The translations under genes and the position numbers were made by a program. A stretch of DNA of 64,000 nucleotides from Crocinitomicaceae bacterium (GTDB lineage Bacteria > Bacteroidota > Bacteroidia > Flavobacteriales_D > Crocinitomicaceae), in NCBI GenBank assembly GCA_030830785.1, contig JAURMI010000006.1, positions 1 through 64,000 of the forward strand, in the 5' to 3' direction. This document shows, piece after piece, positions 25,617 through 36,259 of this stretch (its first letter is position 1; the number at the start of each line of letters is the position of its first letter). The notes beneath the pieces are model-generated. The model was given only the letters and a program-made list of their open reading frames with translations, was not told the DNA's origin and made no database searches.

Positions 25617-26390
25617 ATGAAAAACACAGCACTCATTACTGGCGCTTCCTCTGGAATAGGTAAAGAATTAGCCCGCATTCACGCCTCAAAGGGCCGAGAC
25701 CTTATTTTAGTCGCTCGTCGTCTCGATTTATTAAAATTACTACAAAGAGAACTCATTGAACAGTTTGATGTACAAGTGGAGGTAATTGAAAAAGATCTTA
25801 GCGTGGTTGGTTCTTCCCAGGAATTATACGACCAAATCAAGAAAAATGGCTGGCAAGTTGATTATTTATTCAATAATGCAGGTTTTGGAGGGAAAGGGGC
25901 ATTTTTTGACCGCAAGCTCGAAAACGATACACAAATGGTTCGTCTTAACGTGATGGCACTTTTAAAATTGACTCATTTATTTGGAAACGACATGAAAGCT
26001 CGTGGGTATGGCAAAATTCTTCAAACGGCAAGCACAGCAGGGTTTCTCCCAGGGCCATATCAAAACACTTATTTTGCAACAAAAGCCTTTGTTGTTGCGC
26101 ATACTCAGGGCTTGGCTCATGAATTGAAAGGTACTGGCCTAACGATAACAGCGCTTTGTCCCGGCCCGGTTGCTACTGAATTTGCACAAGTTGCAGGTTT
26201 TGGACAGTCAAAGATGTTCGATGGTGCTAAAAGTGCCTTTCAAACAGCAAAGAAAGGGTATAGAGCCATGGAAAAAGGAAAGATAATTTGTATTACTGAA
26301 CCACAGTTGTCTTTATTAATTAAAGTTCTAATGCCCTTTATTCCTACGAGAATGACCTCGGCAATCATTGCCAAAATGCAGCAATCTTAA
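25617..26390 (+). CDS. Short-chain dehydrogenase/reductase (SDR)
   Basis: The 257-residue protein has the classical SDR order: NAD(P)-binding TGASSGIG at residues 8-15, then LVARR (the Arg pair favours NADPH), NNAGFGG, the catalytic Ser in TASTAG, and the YxxxK pair in NTYFATKAF. A C-terminal PGPVATEF follows. It is close to the YqjQ/DltE-like subgroup of uncharacterised oxidoreductases. The substrate cannot be predicted. It is followed by tatA after 24 bases, but that gene has its own -7-like element. Confidence 0.9.
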   Translation: MKNTALITGASSGIGKELARIHASKGRDLILVARRLDLLKLLQRELIEQFDVQVEVIEKDLSVVGSSQELYDQIKKNGWQVDYLFNNAGFGGKGAFFDRKLENDTQMVRLNVMALLKLTHLFGNDMKARGYGKILQTASTAGFLPGPYQNTYFATKAFVVAHTQGLAHELKGTGLTITALCPGPVATEFAQVAGFGQSKMFDGAKSAFQTAKKGYRAMEKGKIICITEPQLSLLIKVLMPFIPTRMTSAIIAKMQQS

Positions 26391-26402
26391 TTCTTTTCTT
26401 CG

Positions 26403-26410
26403 TAGCTTTG
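26403..26410 (+). promoter_or_regulatory. -7-like element just before tatA
   Basis: TAGCTTTG fits TAnnTTTG, but the ATG of tatA is only four bases downstream, implying a leaderless or near-leaderless transcript if it is used. No TTG sits at the usual distance upstream. Confidence 0.3.
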
Positions 26411-26414
26411 CGCT

Positions 26415-26813
26415 ATGCATCAAATTCCGCTATTTTTAAATGATGTAGCTGGCTCGGAAATCGTTTTGATCATTTTTGTGGTCTTATTGCTCTTTGGGTC
26501 TAAAAGTATTCCTGGAATAGCCAAAACCTTAGGAAAGGCACTTTATCAGGTCCGTAATGCGACCAATGACCTTCAACAAGAAATCCGTAAGTCATCTCAG
26601 CAAATGAAGGAAGATCTTAACCTAAAAGAAATTATCAAAGAAACGGAAGAAAGCATAAACGCTTCAATGGAAGAAGTAAAAACAGAAATTAACCACACTG
26701 TTGATTATGGTTCTTTGCCTAAACAAGTAAAACAGCAAGTAACGGCCGGGAATCCCACCGAAGAGATAAAGTCTAATCCAATTGAGGAAAATAATTCAAA
26801 TTCTAACACATGA
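26415..26813 (+). CDS. tatA: TatA/E-type twin-arginine translocase subunit
   Basis: The 132-residue protein has the TatA plan: a short N-terminal transmembrane helix ([24 protein letters not shown]), the FG-x-x-x-x-P hinge, an amphipathic helix ([16 protein letters not shown]), and a long, charged, unstructured tail. TatA oligomers form the passage for folded proteins across the inner membrane with TatC, which is not in this window. It overlaps purE by four bases (ATGA). Confidence 0.9.
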   Translation: MHQIPLFLNDVAGSEIVLIIFVVLLLFGSKSIPGIAKTLGKALYQVRNATNDLQQEIRKSSQQMKEDLNLKEIIKETEESINASMEEVKTEINHTVDYGSLPKQVKQQVTAGNPTEEIKSNPIEENNSNSNT

Positions 26814-27283
26814 TACAAGTAGGAATCATTATGGGAAGTAAATCGGACTGGCCAATTATGCAAGAGGCTCAGAAAGTTTTAAACGAATTTGGCATTGCAT
26901 CGGAAGCAGAAGTAGTTTCTGCCCATCGTACACCAGAAAAAATGTTTGAATACGCAAAGTCGGCTGCGGGTCGTGGTCTTAAAGTGCTTATTGCTGGTGC
27001 TGGAGGTGCCGCCCATTTGCCAGGAATGACGGCCTCTATGACCACCTTGCCTGTAATTGGCGTACCAATAAAATCATCGAATTCAATTGAGGGTTGGGAT
27101 TCAATTTTGTCTATTTTACAAATGCCCAATGGCATACCTGTTGCAACTGTAGCATTAAACGGTTCAAAAAATGCCGCCTTATTGGCCTTGAGAATTTTGG
27201 CTGCATTTGACACTGATTTACAAAAAAAATTAGAGGCTTACATCGACAACATGACCCAACAAGTGTTAAACGCCAAATTGTAA
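26810..27283 (+). CDS. purE: PurE, N5-carboxyaminoimidazole ribonucleotide mutase
   Basis: The 157-residue protein is the normal class I PurE size, with [13 protein letters not shown] near the N-terminus, SAHRTPE and [11 protein letters not shown] as substrate-binding motifs, and VIGVPI. It converts N5-CAIR to CAIR in purine synthesis. PurK would be its partner and is not here. It overlaps tatA by four bases and faces namZ tail-to-tail after 23 bases. Confidence 0.96.
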   Translation: MIQVGIIMGSKSDWPIMQEAQKVLNEFGIASEAEVVSAHRTPEKMFEYAKSAAGRGLKVLIAGAGGAAHLPGMTASMTTLPVIGVPIKSSNSIEGWDSILSILQMPNGIPVATVALNGSKNAALLALRILAAFDTDLQKKLEAYIDNMTQQVLNAKL

Positions 27284-27306
27284 ATACGCATTAGTTGGCA
27301 ATTGTG

Positions 27307-28626
27307 TTAATCGTAAATTAAGTACTTTACTCTAATGGACTTAAACTTTTCAAGACCCGATTGCCATGTTGCCTTGATTTGTTCTTGCGTCCAACCATTT
27401 TGTATTTGATCAATCAGGTTAGACGTTCCAGCTAGACGGTTAAACGAAGAGGGCTGATCAATGAATTTGATGGAGTCGCCAAGTAAGTCTCGGGCATGTA
27501 TCAAGTAATTTAAGTTTAAGGCATCCACTCGATTAATTAATTGAGAACTCAGATCTATTGCTTGACAAACTTTATTCATGTGTTTAGGGTTTTTTGCTCC
27601 AGGCGAAGACACAGGCGTGAATGAAAAGCCGAGCTTAGGAAATTTCGGATGCCCATAAACTTCGAAAGGTTTTTGTGTGCCACGTCCAATACTTACAGTT
27701 GTGGCCTCAAATAAACAAAGGCTAGGGTATAGCGCGATAGATAAATCCGATCGCAAATTTGGTGAAGGCGCTATGGCAAGATGGTAAGGATAATCGTGCG
27801 TATAATTCATACATTCTATTACCCATAAATCACATTTTATATGGTTATCTAGCCATCCTTCGCCATTAATCATTTTAGCATATTCTCCCACAGTCATGCC
27901 ATAGACAATAGGCACTGGGTGCATTCCTACGAATGATTTAAAAGTAGGCTCTAATACTGGGCCATCTATGTAATGTCCATTTGGATTTGGTCGGTCCAAA
28001 ACGATCAATTTTATCTTGCTCTCTGCACATGCTTCCATTACGTAATGAAGCGTAGAAATGTAGGTATAGAATCGCACGCCCACATCTTGAATATCGTAGA
28101 TAACAATATCGATATCTTCTAATTGCGTCGGGCTCGGTTTTTTATTTGCCCCATAAAGTGAAATTAAGGGCAACTTAGTTTTTGGATCAATACTGTGGTC
28201 AATATGTTGGCCCGCATCCATCTCGCCTCTAAAGCCGTGTTCTGGGGCAAAAACTTTTACAACATTTAAATTTAATGCCAATAAGGTATCTACCAAGTGG
28301 GTATTAGCAATCACTGAGGTTTGATTGGCCACAATTGCTATGCGCTTTCCTTTTAATGAATCTATATACAGTGACATACGGTCTATGCCTAATGTAGGTG
28401 CAATTGTCTCTCTTTTTTGGTGAATCTCTTTTTTAATTAGAGATTTAACCACTTTAGATTCTAGCTTAACGGATGGCTTTTGCACACGGCGAGATATCGC
28501 GATGTTATTTTTAAAAGCAAAAAGACCAAAGGTTGCAAGGAAAATCAAGGTGAGCACCATTGATGCCAAAACCTTTGTGTATTTTTGGTTTCTTAAAAAC
28601 TGTTTTTTGTCTTTTGAACGCTTCAT
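27307..28626 (-). CDS. namZ: DUF1343 protein, NamZ-like exo-beta-N-acetylmuramidase
   Basis: The 439-residue protein has an N-terminal hydrophobic segment (VLASMVLTLIFLATFGLFAF) serving as anchor or signal, then the DUF1343 domain: IAIVANQTS, KVFAPEHGFRG, IDIVIYDIQDVGVRFYTYISTL, VLDRPNPNG, and IAPSPNLRSD with YPSLCLFEAT. Characterised relatives (NamZ of Bacillus) release N-acetylmuramic acid from peptidoglycan fragments. An ATG at 28560 would give a shorter signal and avoid the 20-base overlap with the divergent permease gene; the start is therefore uncertain. Confidence 0.88.
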   Translation of the reverse strand: MKRSKDKKQFLRNQKYTKVLASMVLTLIFLATFGLFAFKNNIAISRRVQKPSVKLESKVVKSLIKKEIHQKRETIAPTLGIDRMSLYIDSLKGKRIAIVANQTSVIANTHLVDTLLALNLNVVKVFAPEHGFRGEMDAGQHIDHSIDPKTKLPLISLYGANKKPSPTQLEDIDIVIYDIQDVGVRFYTYISTLHYVMEACAESKIKLIVLDRPNPNGHYIDGPVLEPTFKSFVGMHPVPIVYGMTVGEYAKMINGEGWLDNHIKCDLWVIECMNYTHDYPYHLAIAPSPNLRSDLSIALYPSLCLFEATTVSIGRGTQKPFEVYGHPKFPKLGFSFTPVSSPGAKNPKHMNKVCQAIDLSSQLINRVDALNLNYLIHARDLLGDSIKFIDQPSSFNRLAGTSNLIDQIQNGWTQEQIKATWQSGLEKFKSIRVKYLIYD

Positions 28627-30262
28627 ATCATCTAGGCTGATTCGTCAAAAAAACCTTGGTTCACAGGTGTCTAGACCAGTCTTGCGAATTGCCATTGCCA
28701 GTATTGCATTGGCCATTTTAGTCAACTCGCTAACTTTGGCAGTGGTTCGTGGTTTTCAAAAACAAATCAAAGATAAAATTACGGGTTTTAACGCTCCGCT
28801 TTTCATTTCCAAAGCTGGTTCTTCACATATTTTTGAAGCCGAACCCATTGACAGGAGAATTTCATTTCTCAAAGAACTAGATCAAATTGCTGGTGTTCAA
28901 AGTGTTGAGGCTGTTTCATTTAAGCCAGTTTTGTTGCAGTCCAAGCGCTTTAATGATACCCTTAAATTAAACAGGGGTAGTGATACGGTGATAGCTCGTC
29001 AAGACTTATTGGGTTTAATGATAAAAGGGGTAGAGCCATCATATAATTGGGATTTCATTGAGGCAAATTTAGCTTCGGGGCGTTTAATACATGTCGATAG
29101 TATTAACGAAGTATTAATTTCATCAGAAGTATCTAAAAAGCTCAATATCAGCTTAAATGATGAGGTTTCATGCTATCATATCAAGCAAAAACCATTATTA
29201 AAAAAAGTCAAGGTAGTAGGCATTTACAATACAGGATTTGTTGAATATGATCAAAAACTTATTTTTGGAAATCTTCAATTAGTTCAACAAATGAGTGACA
29301 ATGGCACTCAAATTTCACTAAGACCGGAATTTAGCAGCTCATCGGCATTGATAAAAATAGAAGTTAAGGGCCAAGCTACTGAATTATTATATGATTGGGG
29401 TCTGGGCCCAAATATTTATACAGCACACAGATTTACAGATTTAAAAGATACTACGCTTAAAGTAGTAGCTTACCACATTAGTGAATCCAATGAGAAATTA
29501 GAATTTGTGGATAGTGCTAGTTTGAGAATTAGTGTTCCAAATGGGTTTTCTTATTCTAACATGCTGTTTAATGATCAGAGGGCCATTTGTTTGGTAGACG
29601 GGTTGGATCATCAAGTTTTTGAAACCCGCAGCGGTGATTTGCGCTTGGATTACAAAGACGGAATTGGAACTGGTGCGAATTTCGTTTCTGGTTTTGAAGT
29701 TTCAATAAGCAATTTCGATAGCCTAGAAATAATACAAAATGCAATAAGAGATGTTGTAGAAATGCGTCCTGTAAATCAACATTTATTGCAAGTTACAAGT
29801 ATTAAAAGCACGGAATCAGACCTATTTTCATGGCTTCATTTCATTGACTTTAATGTGCTGGTAATCATATTTTTAATGCTAGTTATTGGAATAATTAATA
29901 TAGGTTCAGCACTGCTAGTTTTAATTGTTGTACGCACTTCTTTTGTTGGTCTTCTTAAAGCTCTAGGTGCAAACAATAAATCCATTCGAAAAATATTTTT
30001 GTATCAGGCCGCTTATTTAATAATTAGAGGATTAATAATTGGAAATATTTTAGCGATAGCGCTTTGCTATTTACAGCAAAATTTTGCCCTTATCAAGCTA
30101 AATGCGGCGGTCTATTATTTAGATAGCGTTCCCATTGAATTGAATTTTTGGAATATTTTGTTGGTTAATGTGCTCACATTTGTAACCTGTATGATATCGT
30201 TGTTAATTCCTAGCCGGGTTGTATCGCGAATAACACCTATTAAATCAATAAAATTCCAATGA
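28607..30262 (+). CDS. FtsX/LolC-E-type permease with enlarged periplasmic domain
   Basis: The frame is open from 28502, but the family normally begins near the FERFISSRLI segment, so a TTG at 28607 is chosen (551 residues). One transmembrane helix lies at about 27-48 and three more in the C-terminal third (417-438, 468-488, 515-535), with the FtsX signature LKALGANNKSIRKIFLYQ. LolC/E proteins pull lipoproteins from the inner membrane with an ATPase, which is not adjacent. Usual length is about 400; the excess lies at about residues 229-358. TATTTTTG at 28580-28587 may be its -7 element. The Smr gene follows with a four-base overlap. Confidence 0.8.
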   Translation: MSFERFISSRLIRQKNLGSQVSRPVLRIAIASIALAILVNSLTLAVVRGFQKQIKDKITGFNAPLFISKAGSSHIFEAEPIDRRISFLKELDQIAGVQSVEAVSFKPVLLQSKRFNDTLKLNRGSDTVIARQDLLGLMIKGVEPSYNWDFIEANLASGRLIHVDSINEVLISSEVSKKLNISLNDEVSCYHIKQKPLLKKVKVVGIYNTGFVEYDQKLIFGNLQLVQQMSDNGTQISLRPEFSSSSALIKIEVKGQATELLYDWGLGPNIYTAHRFTDLKDTTLKVVAYHISESNEKLEFVDSASLRISVPNGFSYSNMLFNDQRAICLVDGLDHQVFETRSGDLRLDYKDGIGTGANFVSGFEVSISNFDSLEIIQNAIRDVVEMRPVNQHLLQVTSIKSTESDLFSWLHFIDFNVLVIIFLMLVIGIINIGSALLVLIVVRTSFVGLLKALGANNKSIRKIFLYQAAYLIIRGLIIGNILAIALCYLQQNFALIKLNAAVYYLDSVPIELNFWNILLVNVLTFVTCMISLLIPSRVVSRITPIKSIKFQ

Positions 30263-30779
30263 ATTGGTCTTTGGGTCAGCGCGTTAGTGTATTAAAAGAA
30301 ACCGGCCATTATTTTATTGAAGCCATAGAAAATGAGTTTCTTTTACTTGCAGATGAAAACGGTTTTAAATACCGTTACCACCAATCTCAAGTAGCAGCAT
30401 CTCGCACTGTCCAAATCACCCATATTGAAAATAAGGAAAATCAAAATAAAACTACCCCAATCAAAATAAAGAAATCTGTGCCAAATGAATTGCCTGCCAT
30501 AGATTTGCATGCTGAGAATCTAGATTTGCCCAACCAGCTCAATGCGCATGCCATCCTACTAGCCCAAATAAGTGTTTTTAAACAATTTTGTAATTTGCAG
30601 CATCAAAAAAAACAGACCAAATTTCTTGTCATTCATGGAGGAGGTGAAGGTCGTTTAAAAAAAGAAATTCGAGAAATCGTTGACAATCGGACTGGTATTC
30701 AAATGCATGATGCGCAATGGAATAATGGTCAAGTAGGATGTTCTAGAATCGAATTGATTTTGCATCAATTCGAGAAATT

Positions 30780-30783
<4 letters not shown>
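30259..30783 (+). CDS. Smr-domain protein
   Basis: The 174-residue protein starts with an SH3-like strand region (GQRVSVLKETGHYFIEAIEN). It ends with an Smr domain containing IDLHAENL and the HGGGEGRLKKEIRE loop. The N-terminal part corresponds to the DUF2027-like region seen before Smr in Bacteroidota. Smr domains bind or nick nucleic acids, in MutS2-like roles and ribosome-collision rescue. It is translationally coupled to the permease (ATGA) and its stop overlaps the stop of the convergent gene by four bases. Confidence 0.88.
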
Positions 30784-32796
<2,013 letters not shown>

Positions 32797-32870
32797 TCAA
32801 AGTTTTTTGCAAATATAACAACGACTGAACTAAAGTTTTGTGCGCTAGGCTATAAAAAATTAGAAAAGCG

Positions 32871-32878
32871 TAATTTTG
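32871..32878 (+). promoter_or_regulatory. -7-like element before the acyl-CoA reductase gene
   Basis: TAATTTTG matches TAnnTTTG, with the GTG start only four bases beyond it. The nearest upstream TTTG (32837-32840) is 30 bases away, wider than usual. If used, the transcript would be nearly leaderless. Confidence 0.35.
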
Positions 32879-32882
32879 CACC

Positions 32883-33932
32883 GTGGAAAGAAACCATATA
32901 ATTGATGCATTTTCTAAACTCGGTGAAGTACTCAAGGCAGTTACCCTTGGTGAGCAAAGACCTGAATGCATTGTAGCCTCAGACTACGATGATTTGCTCA
33001 ATCTCATTGAGCGAGAGCAACATTATAATGGTTGGTTTACTAAAGAATCAATTCATGCAGCCTTTAAAGAAATTTACCCATTGCTGACATATGAAAGTTT
33101 AATCCATTGGACTGGTAATTATACCTATGCCAAAACACCAAAAACGATTGCGCTCATTTTACCTGGTAATTTACCATTGGTTGGTTTTCATGATTTTTTG
33201 TGCGTCTTAATCTCTGGCCACAAAGCGCTGATTAAACTAAGTTCTGAGGATGCTCGAATATTACCAGAGCTCGCTAAAATTTTGCAAAAAATTGAGCCTA
33301 AACTCGAAGATAGGATGGTGTTTATGGATGGGAAATTAAAAAATTTTGATGCCGTAATTGCCACTGGATCAGACAACAGTATGCTGCATTTTAAACAGTA
33401 TTTTGCATCTTATCCATCCATTATGCGAGGTCATAGGACTTCTGTGGCAGTTTTGAGAGGTGTTGAATCTCAATTGGATCTCGAATTATTAGGTCGAGAT
33501 ATATTTCAATATTTTGGCAGGGGATGTCGTAATGTGACTCATTTATTACTTAGTGCAGACTTTGATCTGAACCGATTTTTTGAAGCAATTGTGCCTTACG
33601 CCGAAGTAATTTCGCATAAAAAATACGCCAATAATTATGATTACAATAAGGCCATTCATTTAATGAATCAAGTGCCTATTTTAGACAATAATTTTCTTTT
33701 GTTAAAAGAATCTAAGGATTTAAATGCGCCCTTGGCTATGATACACTACACGCGCTTTGAATCGGATCGTGATATTCATGAATTTATCGATAGCCATAGC
33801 CAGCAAATCCAATGTATAGTTGGAAACGGTTATTTGCCCTTTGGTGGGGCTCAATGTCCTAAACTCGATGATTATGCAGATAACATAAACACGATGCAAT
33901 TTCTTAATAACTTTGACGCATGTCTCTCTTAG
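32883..33932 (+). CDS. Acyl-CoA reductase (LuxC family)
   Basis: The 349-residue protein starts at GTG. Motifs include LILPGNLPLVGFHDFLCVLISGH (nucleotide-binding region), IMRGHRTSVAVL, and YFGRGCRNVTHLLL, which holds the likely catalytic Cys. LuxC-type enzymes reduce acyl-CoA or acyl-enzyme to aldehyde with NADPH. In Bacteroidota this gene is commonly beside a ferredoxin gene, as here, and no lux genes are present, so a role in fatty aldehyde or lipid metabolism is inferred. Its 3' end lies close to map: the ATG at 33920 is inside this gene, while the preferred map start is nine bases downstream. Confidence 0.88.
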   Translation: MERNHIIDAFSKLGEVLKAVTLGEQRPECIVASDYDDLLNLIEREQHYNGWFTKESIHAAFKEIYPLLTYESLIHWTGNYTYAKTPKTIALILPGNLPLVGFHDFLCVLISGHKALIKLSSEDARILPELAKILQKIEPKLEDRMVFMDGKLKNFDAVIATGSDNSMLHFKQYFASYPSIMRGHRTSVAVLRGVESQLDLELLGRDIFQYFGRGCRNVTHLLLSADFDLNRFFEAIVPYAEVISHKKYANNYDYNKAIHLMNQVPILDNNFLLLKESKDLNAPLAMIHYTRFESDRDIHEFIDSHSQQIQCIVGNGYLPFGGAQCPKLDDYADNINTMQFLNNFDACLS

Positions 33933-33940
33933 AAAAATTG

Positions 33941-34714
33941 ATGATACGCTATAAAACTCCTCAAGAAATCGAAATTATGCGCCAAGCGGCACAGATTGTT
34001 AGTCGCACCTTGGGTTTGGTGGCAAAACACATGAAACCGGGTGTCACACCTCAGTATTTAGATCAAATAGCCGAGGCATACATACTATCTCAAAATGCCA
34101 TTCCGGGATTCAAAGGTCTTTATGGCTGCCCGAGTACACTTCTGATCTCAGTTAATGAGCAAGTTGTACACGGCTTGCCGACTGAAAAACCAATAGAGGA
34201 AGGAGATATCGTATCAGTTGATTGTGGTTCATTATACAAAGGATACTACGGTGATCATGCCTACACTTTTGAAGTAGGAGAGGTGAGTGCTGACAAAAAA
34301 GAACTGTGTAAAATCACTAAAGAATGTCTTTATTTGGGCATTAATCAAGCCACTACTGCAAACCGTATCGAAGATATCGGTTATGCTATTCAGCAACATG
34401 CTGAGGCACATGGTTTTGGGGTTGTCCGCGACCTCGTTGGCCATGGCTTAGGTAAAGAATTACACGAGGAGCCTCAAGTGCCAAATTATGGTCGTAGAGG
34501 GCGAGGTAAAAAAATTCAAAATGGGCTAACCATTGCCATTGAACCTATGATTAATATGGGTACTGAAAAGGTAGAGACCCTTGAAGATAAATGGACAATT
34601 GTTACCGCAGACCGAAAGCCCAGTGCGCATTTTGAGCATAATATTGCTGTTGTTGATGGCCAGCCTGTAATCTTATCGACTTTTGATTACATCTATGAGG
34701 CATTAGATAAATAA
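33941..34714 (+). CDS. map: Type I methionine aminopeptidase
   Basis: The start at 33941 gives MIRYKTPQEIEIMRQA, matching the family N-terminus; an ATG at 33920 would add seven residues. The 257-residue protein has VSVDCGSLYKGYYGDHAYTF with two of the metal-binding Asp residues, VVRDLVGHGLGKELHEEPQVPNY with the metal His, AIEPM (metal Glu), and FEHNIAVV (second Glu). It removes the initiator Met from nascent proteins. It ends at a bidirectional terminator shared with lpdA. Confidence 0.95.
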   Translation: MIRYKTPQEIEIMRQAAQIVSRTLGLVAKHMKPGVTPQYLDQIAEAYILSQNAIPGFKGLYGCPSTLLISVNEQVVHGLPTEKPIEEGDIVSVDCGSLYKGYYGDHAYTFEVGEVSADKKELCKITKECLYLGINQATTANRIEDIGYAIQQHAEAHGFGVVRDLVGHGLGKELHEEPQVPNYGRRGRGKKIQNGLTIAIEPMINMGTEKVETLEDKWTIVTADRKPSAHFEHNIAVVDGQPVILSTFDYIYEALDK

Positions 34715-34726
34715 ATCCTAAATGAC

Positions 34727-34755
34727 AAAAAAAAGCGCCTGATAGGCGCTTTTTT
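34727..34755. terminator. Bidirectional terminator between map and lpdA
   Basis: AGCGCCT (34734-34740) and AGGCGCT (34744-34750) form a 7-bp stem around GAT, with an A-tract on the left and a T-tract on the right. It serves both convergent genes. Confidence 0.92.
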
Positions 34756-34775
34756 AAATTTATATGAGTTGGTGC

Positions 34776-36167
34776 TTATAAGTGAATTACTTCACCGTAA
34801 GCAGCTGCGGCTGCTTCCATTATTGCCTCAGACATTGTTGGGTGAGGGTGTACTGTACGGATGAGTTCTTCACCTGTAGTTTCTAATTTGCGAACAGCTA
34901 CGAGTTCTGCTACCATTTCAGTTACATTCGCGCCTATCATGTGCCCACCGAGAAGTTCTCCGTATTTGGCATCAAAAATGAGTTTAACAAAACCATCATT
35001 GGCTCCGGCCGCACTCGCTTTGCCCGATGCAGAAAATGGGAATTTACCTACTTTAACTTCATAACCGGCTTCTTTGGCTGCTTTTTCGGTCATACCCACG
35101 CTGGCTACTTCAGGCGAGCAATAAGTACATCCTGGAATGTTGCCATAATCCAAAGGCTCGGGTTGATGGCCGGCTATTTTTTCAACACAAATTATACCTT
35201 CTGCTGAAGCAACATGCGCCAGGGCTGGGCCAGGAACAACATCGCCGATTGCGTAGTAGCCCGGATGGTTAGTTTGATAATATTCGTTAACTAAAATACG
35301 GCCCTTGTCTACGACGATGCCAAGTTCTTCTAAACCAATGTTTTCGATATTTGTCGTTACACCTGCTGCCGAAAGCACAACATCACATTCTATTTTTTCT
35401 TCACCTTTACTTGTTTTAATACTCACTACACAGCCTTTACCACTTGTGTCAACACTTTCCACAGATGCATTCGTAAGGACATTGATGCCTGCTTTCTTAA
35501 ATGATTTTTCGAGTTGTTTAGAAACGTCATCATCTTCAACAGGCACAATGTTAGGCATGTATTCAACAATGGTTACTTCGGTTCCGATTGCGTTATAGAA
35601 ATATGCAAATTCTACACCAATGGCTCCTGAACCTACCACTACCAATTTTTTAGGTTGGCTTTCGAGGGTCATGGCTTGACGGTAACCTATGATTTTTTTC
35701 CCATCTTGGGGTAGGTTAGGCAATTCTCTCGAACGTGCACCTGTCGCGATAATGACTCCTTTTGCGGCTGTAAGCGTATTTTTTTCGCCTTTTTCATCAG
35801 TTACTTCAACTGTTTTACCCGGCTTTATGACACCAACACCCTTGACAACGTCAATTTTATTTTTTTTCATTAAAAATTGGATGCCTTTAGACATTCCATC
35901 TGCTACATTTCGGCTGCGTTTGATCATAGCATCGAAGTCTGCACTGCTTTCCTTAATTTTTATACCATAATCTGCAGCGTGCTGAAGATATTCATAGACA
36001 TTGGCACTTTTTAGCAATGCTTTGGTCGGGATACAACCCCAATTGAGGCAAATTCCACCTAAGGATTCTCTTTCAACAATGGCGGTTTTTAAACCTAACT
36101 GCGAAGCGCGAATGGCAGTTACATAGCCGCCCGGCCCACTACCTACTACAATGATGTCGTAACTCAT
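34776..36167 (-). CDS. lpdA: Dihydrolipoyl dehydrogenase
   Basis: The 463-residue flavoprotein has FAD-binding IIVVGSGPGGYVTAIRA at the N-terminus, the redox disulfide C40-LNWG-C45 followed by IPTKALL, NAD-binding VVVGSGAIGVEFAYF, and the C-terminal HPHPTMSEA with the catalytic His-Glu pair. It re-oxidises lipoamide in the pyruvate, 2-oxoglutarate and glycine cleavage complexes. Those E1/E2 genes are not here, though gcvT is at 48303. Its -7 element is at 36187-36194 on the same strand. Confidence 0.97.
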   Translation of the reverse strand: MSYDIIVVGSGPGGYVTAIRASQLGLKTAIVERESLGGICLNWGCIPTKALLKSANVYEYLQHAADYGIKIKESSADFDAMIKRSRNVADGMSKGIQFLMKKNKIDVVKGVGVIKPGKTVEVTDEKGEKNTLTAAKGVIIATGARSRELPNLPQDGKKIIGYRQAMTLESQPKKLVVVGSGAIGVEFAYFYNAIGTEVTIVEYMPNIVPVEDDDVSKQLEKSFKKAGINVLTNASVESVDTSGKGCVVSIKTSKGEEKIECDVVLSAAGVTTNIENIGLEELGIVVDKGRILVNEYYQTNHPGYYAIGDVVPGPALAHVASAEGIICVEKIAGHQPEPLDYGNIPGCTYCSPEVASVGMTEKAAKEAGYEVKVGKFPFSASGKASAAGANDGFVKLIFDAKYGELLGGHMIGANVTEMVAELVAVRKLETTGEELIRTVHPHPTMSEAIMEAAAAAYGEVIHL

Positions 36168-36186
36168 TTTATTAAACTTTAAGAGA

Positions 36187-36194
36187 CAAATTTA
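36187..36194 (-). promoter_or_regulatory. -7 element of lpdA
   Basis: On the minus strand the sequence is TAAATTTG, an exact TAnnTTTG, 19 bases from the lpdA start. No TTG is found at the usual -33 spacing. Confidence 0.5.
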
Positions 36195-36204
36195 AGGCGA
36201 ATAA

Positions 36205-36238
36205 TTGAAAGTTACTATCTGATTAATCGTTACTTTTG
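36205..36238 (+). promoter_or_regulatory. Promoter of the purL operon
   Basis: TTG at 36205-36207 and TACTTTTG at 36231-36238 are 23 bases apart. The purL ATG at 36260 follows 21 bases later. It is divergent from the lpdA promoter in the same 92-base gap. Confidence 0.55.
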
Positions 36239-36259
36239 TTGCTGAATCCGCAATTAGTT

